Assembly: GCA_016188965.1 (NCBI GenBank)
Contig: JACPGT010000010.1
Span: 47,468 to 111,467, forward strand
Length of the DNA stretch: 64,000 nt
From: Microcaldota archaeon
GTDB lineage: Archaea > Micrarchaeota > Micrarchaeia > Norongarragalinales > Norongarragalinaceae
Reading direction: 5' to 3'
Of this stretch, positions 59,369-64,000 are shown piece by piece. The stretch's first letter is position 1. Each line of letters starts with the position of its first letter. The notes under the pieces are model-generated. The model was not told the origin of the DNA, did not search any database, and saw only the letters and a list, made by a program, of their open reading frames with translations. A program made the translations under genes and the position numbers.

Positions 59369-61294
59369 ATGGCGTTTACGAACCGGCTTCGCTTTGGGAC
59401 GCGTCGAAGCGTCTCCGCCATATTTCCGGTTCAACTTGTCGTACGTCTTTTCGCTGATGCGGCCTTCCAAGAGGCCTTGTTCCAGCAAGTTGAGGCGTTG
59501 CACGTTGGTCAAGTCTTTGGGCCGCCGGGCGTATACCATCAAAAAGGCCAACAGCACCAGCGCGATGAGGACCGCGGCGGCGCCCAACAACAGCCACGAG
59601 TTGTTTGCAGCGGGCTGTACCGTAGTCGTGACCTGGATGCCGTCGGTTGCCGTCGCCTCGTCCGTCGCGATGGGCTGACCGATGCGGCGGACCAGATCGG
59701 CGTCCACCTGGGCCAGTGCTTTTGAAAGCCCTTCCAGCTTCACTGCGTTGACCACGTCCAGCAAATCACCCGACACGTTGGCCTGGCCGGCGCTGTACAG
59801 CGCGTGGGCGTAATAAACCTGGGCCCAGACGCGATCGGAATACTCGCCGAGGCGGCCCGACTTGGGCAGCACGGCGTCCAGTTGGCCTTCCTTCCAGTCG
59901 CCCAACTGCACGCGGGCCTGGTTGAAAGCCGTGGCAAACGCAGCATCGTACGCCGCGGCCAGGTAATCGCCGGCGGCATACGCACGCTGGGCGGCCTTCA
60001 GGTGGAACAACGATTCGGAGTCCAACGGATTAGCGGTAATCGACTGGTTGGCCGTGCGGACCTGCTCGACGGCGTACGACTTCCACGTGGCCATGGGCAC
60101 AGGCGTGCCTCCTTGGGCGCGGGCGATTTCGTCAAGTTGCTTGGCGGCGGAAAGCCAGTTGGCGCTGGCCGCGTAATCCTGCAACAGAGGCAACGCCCGC
60201 TCGCTGACTTCAGCGCGCTGACGCACGTCGGCTAAACGCTCTTTAGCCCAGAACCAGCGCAAGCGGGCGCCGGCGGACCATGCCAGCGACGTTTCCGTAG
60301 GCTCGAAAAACCGGTACGCGTCCAATTCGGCCTCGAGAGCCGTAACGCGTTGCAACAATTCGGACTTGGATACGTTGGAAAGGAAGTATGCATCGGTCTG
60401 AATCTGCGCGAGGAATGCTTCGTTAGCCGCAGAATAATAGTAACCGTTGATGACGAGTTGATCCGAACGGTTGATTCCTTGGCGGACTACTTGAGCCATC
60501 ACGCTGTTCGGGTCGAGTTTCAAGAGCATCCGGCGGAGTTGGGCGGTCTGGTTTTCAGCCAGGCCCTTGAGCGGCAACACGCGATTGGATTGCAACGACG
60601 CGACGTTTTCCAACACAAGAGGGGGTTCGACATGTGCCGGCGAGTCCACCCGGCTTCCGTTGGGCGTGAAAGCCAACGAAATGGATTCAGACAAGTTCTT
60701 GACTTCGACAATCTGCATGCCCCAACGCGCCTGGGCGTACTGAGACAAGTCGACGCCGTTCTGCACGGCCTGACCCAACGGCACCAGGACCAGCCGGATG
60801 CCGCCTTGCTGGGATGCCTCCACCTTTTCCAGGATGCCGCCGACTTTGCCGATGGATGAATCCGCCTCAATGGTGCCCGTGGCCGTCAGGTCAGAACGCA
60901 AGGGCTTGCCGGTGAATTCGGAATACGCCAGCAAGGCCAAAGCCTGGCCGCCGGACGGGCCGTCGACCACTTCGGTGTTGGCGACAATCTTGAAGAAAAC
61001 ATCGTGCCGGGCCAAGTCGAACCCGGCGGCTTTGGCCGCTTGTTGGGCCGCCATTTTCGCCGAGTTCTGCGTTTCGACGGAAATGAACGGCTCGACGTCG
61101 ATGTAGACCGCGCCGGAACCATTACGCACGTCGGCCTGGATGGTCGTCAGAATGCCCTTGCCGTTGGCGTCCACGGCCGGCACCTGCATGACAGAAATGG
61201 CCGAAGAAAAACCAAAGAAGAACAAAAAGAAGCAGAGGGACAGGAATGCCAGGCGTCCGACTGACGGCTGCACGGAATCAAAAAATGACGGCAT
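59363..61294 (-). CDS. Membrane-anchored Lon-like (S16) protease without ATPase domain
   Basis: About 643 residues from the ATG at 61294, which has AAGGTGG about eight bases upstream. A signal or membrane segment (about 13-33) leads to an S16 domain: catalytic Ser114 in DGPSGGQA and Lys157 in GGILEKVEA, 43 residues apart as in Lon. The long helical region (about 240-540) and a C-terminal membrane helix (about 570-592) with a basic tail follow. No AAA+ domain is present. Likely an envelope protease facing outward. Confidence 0.88.
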   Translation of the reverse strand: MPSFFDSVQPSVGRLAFLSLCFFLFFFGFSSAISVMQVPAVDANGKGILTTIQADVRNGSGAVYIDVEPFISVETQNSAKMAAQQAAKAAGFDLARHDVFFKIVANTEVVDGPSGGQALALLAYSEFTGKPLRSDLTATGTIEADSSIGKVGGILEKVEASQQGGIRLVLVPLGQAVQNGVDLSQYAQARWGMQIVEVKNLSESISLAFTPNGSRVDSPAHVEPPLVLENVASLQSNRVLPLKGLAENQTAQLRRMLLKLDPNSVMAQVVRQGINRSDQLVINGYYYSAANEAFLAQIQTDAYFLSNVSKSELLQRVTALEAELDAYRFFEPTETSLAWSAGARLRWFWAKERLADVRQRAEVSERALPLLQDYAASANWLSAAKQLDEIARAQGGTPVPMATWKSYAVEQVRTANQSITANPLDSESLFHLKAAQRAYAAGDYLAAAYDAAFATAFNQARVQLGDWKEGQLDAVLPKSGRLGEYSDRVWAQVYYAHALYSAGQANVSGDLLDVVNAVKLEGLSKALAQVDADLVRRIGQPIATDEATATDGIQVTTTVQPAANNSWLLLGAAAVLIALVLLAFLMVYARRPKDLTNVQRLNLLEQGLLEGRISEKTYDKLNRKYGGDASTRPKAKPVRKRHP

Positions 61295-61330
61295 GACGAA
61301 TACCACCTTGAAGTGATTTTCCCGTCCTAG

Positions 61331-61340
61331 GCTTAAATAG
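61331..61340 (-). promoter_or_regulatory. TATA box for the Lon-like gene
   Basis: gcttaaatag (plus strand) lies about 41 bases before the ATG, leaving room for the Shine-Dalgarno. The rest of 61295-61408 holds no gene. Confidence 0.5.
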
Positions 61341-61408
61341 ACTCCGATTTACTGAGGCGAAAAACGCACGAAAGCAGCGTGACGGAACACGACAAGACGG
61401 AGTGACGA

Positions 61409-61687
61409 CTACTTGCCGAGGGCCTTCTTGAGGATCTTCAAGTCGTTCTCGTGCATGGCGAAATGCTTGGATTCCTTGTTGCCGAACAAATCGAAATACT
61501 CCAACGACACGGCCACTTTGTTCAGCGCCAAGTCGCCCGTCTTCTGTACGGACACCACGTAACCTTGGCGGATGGTCGTCGTCTTTCCCAGATGAAGCGT
61601 GGTCTTGTCTTCTGCCACCTCGATGGAACCCGGATTGGACCCGTCGAACACGCTGAGCTTGGCCAGGAGTTTCTGCGCAGTTGACAT
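61409..61687 (-). CDS. Small PH-domain-like protein, 92 residues
   Basis: Soluble protein with alternating short strands and a C-terminal helix (pattern SIEVAEDKTTLHLG, VSVQKTG, VSLEYFDLFGNKE then DLKILKKALGK), resembling compact bacterial PH-like folds. The ATG at 61687 is 29 bases downstream of the box cttttaatag (61711-61720), so leaderless. Role unknown. Confidence 0.65.
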   Translation of the reverse strand: MSTAQKLLAKLSVFDGSNPGSIEVAEDKTTLHLGKTTTIRQGYVVSVQKTGDLALNKVAVSLEYFDLFGNKESKHFAMHENDLKILKKALGK

Positions 61688-61710
61688 GGCAATTCATTGC
61701 ACCCTGCAAG

Positions 61711-61720
61711 CTTTTAATAG
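61711..61720. promoter_or_regulatory. AT box between the PH-like gene and rtcB
   Basis: On the minus strand ctattaaaag serves the PH-like gene. The same box on the plus strand is 95 bases before the rtcB start and could serve it with a longer leader. Confidence 0.5.
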
Positions 61721-61809
61721 AATCGTCCGACCCAAAGCCTAACGCTGCCCGTGGCCAGCCACCGGCTGGACGCGCTAAAGACGAATCCCGATTGAACGAG
61801 GTTTCCACC

Positions 61810-63240
61810 ATGACTTACCAAGAAATATCCCCCGGTATGTACGAAGTACCCCGCGAAGGGCCCATGCGCGTGCCCGTCCGCCTCGTGGCACAGGCCCACA
61901 TGCTGGACCACATCCTATCGGACCGCACGTTGCAACAGGCCAAGAACGTCGCCGCCCTTCCCGGCATCCTGGAAGCATCCTACGTCATGCCCGACGGACA
62001 CGAAGGCTACGGCTTTCCCATCGGCGGCGTCGCCGCGTTCGACGAAGAGGAAGGGATCGTCTCACCCGGCGGACTTGGGTATGACTTGAATTGCGGGGTC
62101 CGATTTATACGCACCAATTATTCCGAAAATGAAATCCGGCCGCATTTGCAACGCCTGACGGACGCGTTGTTCAAAAACATCCCGTCCGGCGTGGGAAGCA
62201 AAGCCCAAATCAAGTTCACACCCGCCGAATTGGAGGACGTCGTCACGCAAGGCCTGGATTGGGCAGTAGAGAAAGGATACGGACGAAAACAAGACCGCGA
62301 CCATTGCGAAGAAAACGGTTGCTTCAAAGGTGCCGACTATTCCAAAGTTTCCGATTTGGCCAAAAAAAGAGGCGCGCCCCAGGTGGGAACGCTGGGTTCC
62401 GGCAACCATTTCCTCGAAGTACAAAAAGTCGAGAAAGTCTTCGACCCCGTTATCGCCAAAGCCTTCGGAGTCTTTGAAGGCCAGATTACAATGATGATTC
62501 ATTCCGGCTCCCGTGGATTCGGTCATCAAATCTGCGACGACAACCTTCGCGTGATGCTTCGGGCCGCAGAAAAATACGGCATTCCCTTGGCCGATCCAGA
62601 ACTCTGCTGTGCCCCGCTAGACTCGAAAGAAGCGGAAGATTACCTCAAAGCCATGTCCTGTGCCGTCAATTACGCTTTTTGCAACCGACAGTTGATGACA
62701 CATTGGGTCCGGGAGACTTTTGAACAGGTCTTTCGAAAACCGCAAGACGAAATGGGTCTGGAACTGGTGTACGACGTGTGCCACAACGTCGGGAAATTCG
62801 AAGAATACGACATTCAAGGCAAAAAACGCAACGTGTTCGTACACCGCAAGGGAGCTACCCGGGCGTTTTGGGCCGGCCACCCGCAAGTTCCGCAAGCGTA
62901 CCGGGCCGTGGGCCAACCCGTCATTATTCCGGGTTCAATGAACACGTCTTCCTACCTGCTCTGCGGCCTGCCTGGAGCCGCCAAAACCTTCGGCTCATCC
63001 TGCCACGGCGCAGGCCGCCGCATGTCGCGGCACATGGCCATCCGCCAGTTCGACAGCCGAAAGGTCGAAGCCGACATGGTGTCCAAAGGCCAAGTCATCC
63101 GCGCCACGCAACCCCGCCTCCTGTCGGAAGAAGCCGGAGGGGCCTACAAGAACGTCGACGACGTGGTGGGCGCGGTTGAAAAAGCCGGCATTTCCAAGAT
63201 TGTCGCCAAAATGGTGCCATTGGGCGTAGTAAAGGGCTGA
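61810..63240 (+). CDS. rtcB: RtcB tRNA-splicing ligase
   Basis: The enzyme of 476 residues joins tRNA exon halves with GTP and Mn. The ATG at 61810 has gaggt about seven bases upstream; the open frame to 61681 overlaps the divergent gene. Motifs: MPDGHEGYGFPIGG, the metal Cys in DLNCGVR, GSGNHFLE, HSGSRGFGHQ and the guanylylated His in SCHGAGRRMSR. It has no intein, unlike many archaeal RtcB genes. Confidence 0.96.
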   Translation: MTYQEISPGMYEVPREGPMRVPVRLVAQAHMLDHILSDRTLQQAKNVAALPGILEASYVMPDGHEGYGFPIGGVAAFDEEEGIVSPGGLGYDLNCGVRFIRTNYSENEIRPHLQRLTDALFKNIPSGVGSKAQIKFTPAELEDVVTQGLDWAVEKGYGRKQDRDHCEENGCFKGADYSKVSDLAKKRGAPQVGTLGSGNHFLEVQKVEKVFDPVIAKAFGVFEGQITMMIHSGSRGFGHQICDDNLRVMLRAAEKYGIPLADPELCCAPLDSKEAEDYLKAMSCAVNYAFCNRQLMTHWVRETFEQVFRKPQDEMGLELVYDVCHNVGKFEEYDIQGKKRNVFVHRKGATRAFWAGHPQVPQAYRAVGQPVIIPGSMNTSSYLLCGLPGAAKTFGSSCHGAGRRMSRHMAIRQFDSRKVEADMVSKGQVIRATQPRLLSEEAGGAYKNVDDVVGAVEKAGISKIVAKMVPLGVVKG

Positions 63241-63439
63241 ATTCGGCGGCATCACCAATAGTGTGCCTAAAATAGTGCAGGTAAGTGTTGTCAAGGAATG
63301 AAAAGTGAAGTCCCAACTCAAAGAACGCGTCTGCCATTGAAAATTTTCCATTGCAAGGCCCTACAAGACGGAGTCGTATACCACCGATTCTACACAAATC
63401 GCATGAGGTTTACCCGATCAGAACTCAAAGCGGCGCCGA
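63241..63439. other. Gap after rtcB without a supported gene
   Basis: An ATG at 63298 opens a frame that runs to 63687, but it overlaps the better-supported frame ending at 63847. A TATA-like cctaaaatag at about 63266-63275 could start transcription of the small gene downstream. Confidence 0.3.
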
Positions 63440-63847
63440 TTGTCAATACTGCGAAAAATCGCACGAGAAGCATACGGAGAATCGGAAGCACGAGTTTCCA
63501 AACCCCGCTGCATGATTTTGAATACCGCATTGCTGAAGGCAATCATTCACCGCCTCGGATTCCCCTATGGAGAAATCGATACAAAGGACAAAACCATCCA
63601 GATGGGAGGCCAGAGAATCGGGACGGTATTTTCAAGACGGGTTTTGGAGCATTTAAGCCAAGAGTATACGCCTTCGACGATCGTTGACTTTGACAGAGAC
63701 CCATTCGACGAACCGTGCATCTCTGACCAAGCCAAAAAAATTTTGGAAGATACCGGACTGGAATTGAAACGTCGGCATACGCTTGAGGAACAGTGCGATG
63801 CATTCCGCAAAAGAGAGCAAGAACAAGACCGGCGTTACGCAAAGTAA
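63440..63847 (+). CDS. Hypothetical protein next to the IS end, start uncertain
   Basis: The frame opens with TTG at 63440; an ATG at 63512 is an alternative start giving 111 residues. The product is hydrophilic, basic at first and Glu/Arg-rich at the end (EQCDAFRKREQEQ), with no membrane span. Its TAA stop is in the sequence aaagtaac that also marks the loops of repeats A and B. Less GC-rich than rtcB. Family not recognised. Confidence 0.4.
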   Translation: MSILRKIAREAYGESEARVSKPRCMILNTALLKAIIHRLGFPYGEIDTKDKTIQMGGQRIGTVFSRRVLEHLSQEYTPSTIVDFDRDPFDEPCISDQAKKILEDTGLELKRRHTLEEQCDAFRKREQEQDRRYAK

Positions 63848-63849
63848 CT

Positions 63850-63912
63850 ATCCGAGGAGGTGAACTACCACGGCCTAAAGGCCGTGGCGTCTAGCTGAAG
63901 TTTGCTAGAGTG
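63850..63912. mobile_element. IS200/IS605-type element end with hairpin
   Basis: Bases 63855-63890 read gaggaggtgaactaccacggcc and on through taaaggccgtgg: an eight-bp stem (ccacggcc with ggccgtgg) and a taaa loop. The ggtgaactacc plus hairpin resembles the subterminal hairpin of IS200/IS605-family ends. Next comes tctagctgaagtttgctag; read on the minus strand it contains tctagcaaac, identical to the arm of repeats A and B. Confidence 0.6.
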
Positions 63913-64000
63913 GTTTGGGCTTGTTTTTTTGGCCAGTGTTTTTGTTGGCTTTTTTCGACGTAGTGGCGTACGGTCGTTGACGTGACGCGGCCAACAGTTT
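63891..64000 (-). CDS. C-terminus of a probable Y1 transposase (TnpA), cut by the window edge
   Basis: The minus-strand frame entering from the right edge ends TAG at 63891-63893 and reads TVGRVTSTTVRHYVEKSQ and onward to KHW then a Lys/Gln tail. The V-T-x-x-x-V-x-x-Y-V-E pattern resembles the last helix of IS200/IS605 TnpA proteins. Only about 35 residues are visible, so the identification rests on this pattern and on the adjacent element-end hairpin. Confidence 0.45.
   Translation of the reverse strand, partial: TVGRVTSTTVRHYVEKSQQKHWPKKQAQTTLANFS

Noticed and set aside
63298..63687. 129-residue open frame after rtcB
   Set aside because: It overlaps the frame 63440-63847, which has more protein-like composition to its end; the remaining sequence has no recognised feature.

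Overview
The window comes from an archaeon. Evidence is aIF1A, aIF2-beta, aIF5A, an archaeal-type SmAP (Lsm), MCM helicase, RIO kinase, short archaeal triosephosphate isomerase, archaeal riboflavin synthase, CTP-type riboflavin kinase, archaeal presenilin homologue, RtcB, and many ATG/GTG starts about 25-30 bases downstream of TATA boxes (leaderless genes). The DNA is GC-rich, genes are tightly packed and many overlap as ATGA. The mix of archaeal information genes with bacterial-looking biosynthetic enzymes, and the many small hypothetical membrane proteins, resemble a DPANN-type lineage (Micrarchaeota/Diapherotrites-like), but this assignment is inference only.

Layout. 0-8.3 kb: ten small predicted membrane proteins in two clusters flank a riboflavin operon (ribC-ribH-ribBA-ribD) and ribK. 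8.3-17 kb: a coiled-coil protein, an enlarged UbiA-type prenyltransferase and a 2126-residue membrane-anchored surface protein. 16.9-22.6 kb: argS, a small protein with a FlgM-like segment, tpiA, a surface protein, RIO kinase, aIF1A and aIF2-beta. 22.9-28.2 kb: a TSUP transporter, presenilin-like protease, MCM with an intein in its Walker A site, and a tail-anchored protein. 28.3-34.8 kb: a Cys-rich lipoprotein, serS, aIF5A, then a forward run tatD, a receiver-like protein, NYN nuclease, DUF2226-like, MinD-like, SmAP, a hypothetical and HIT.

34.8-45.8 kb: a serine operon (class V aminotransferase, serA, serB, TraB-like protein) divergent from an Lrp-type regulator; a methyltransferase, a surface protein, glutamate dehydrogenase, a hypothetical protein and glyA. 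45.9-50 kb: a second giant exoprotein with two Kazal-like domains and four Cys-rich repeats. 50.1-57.9 kb: a folate/thymidylate operon (thyX-like, pabB, pabC, folP-folB, folK, HAD phosphatase) divergent from folC. 57.9-63.2 kb: a putative HEWGH metalloprotease, a membrane-anchored Lon-like protease, a small PH-like protein and rtcB. The end holds a small ORF and one edge of a probable IS200/IS605 element.

Together serA/serB, glyA, the folate operon and thyX form a serine-to-one-carbon-to-thymidylate route that is mostly bacterial in type. Notable oddities: a frameshift between folB and folK, a DHPS-N-like domain moved to the end of folK, loss of a metal-ligand His in RibB, a recurring two-hairpin intergenic repeat (three copies, one extended into a six-hairpin array), and AT boxes shared by divergent leaderless genes.
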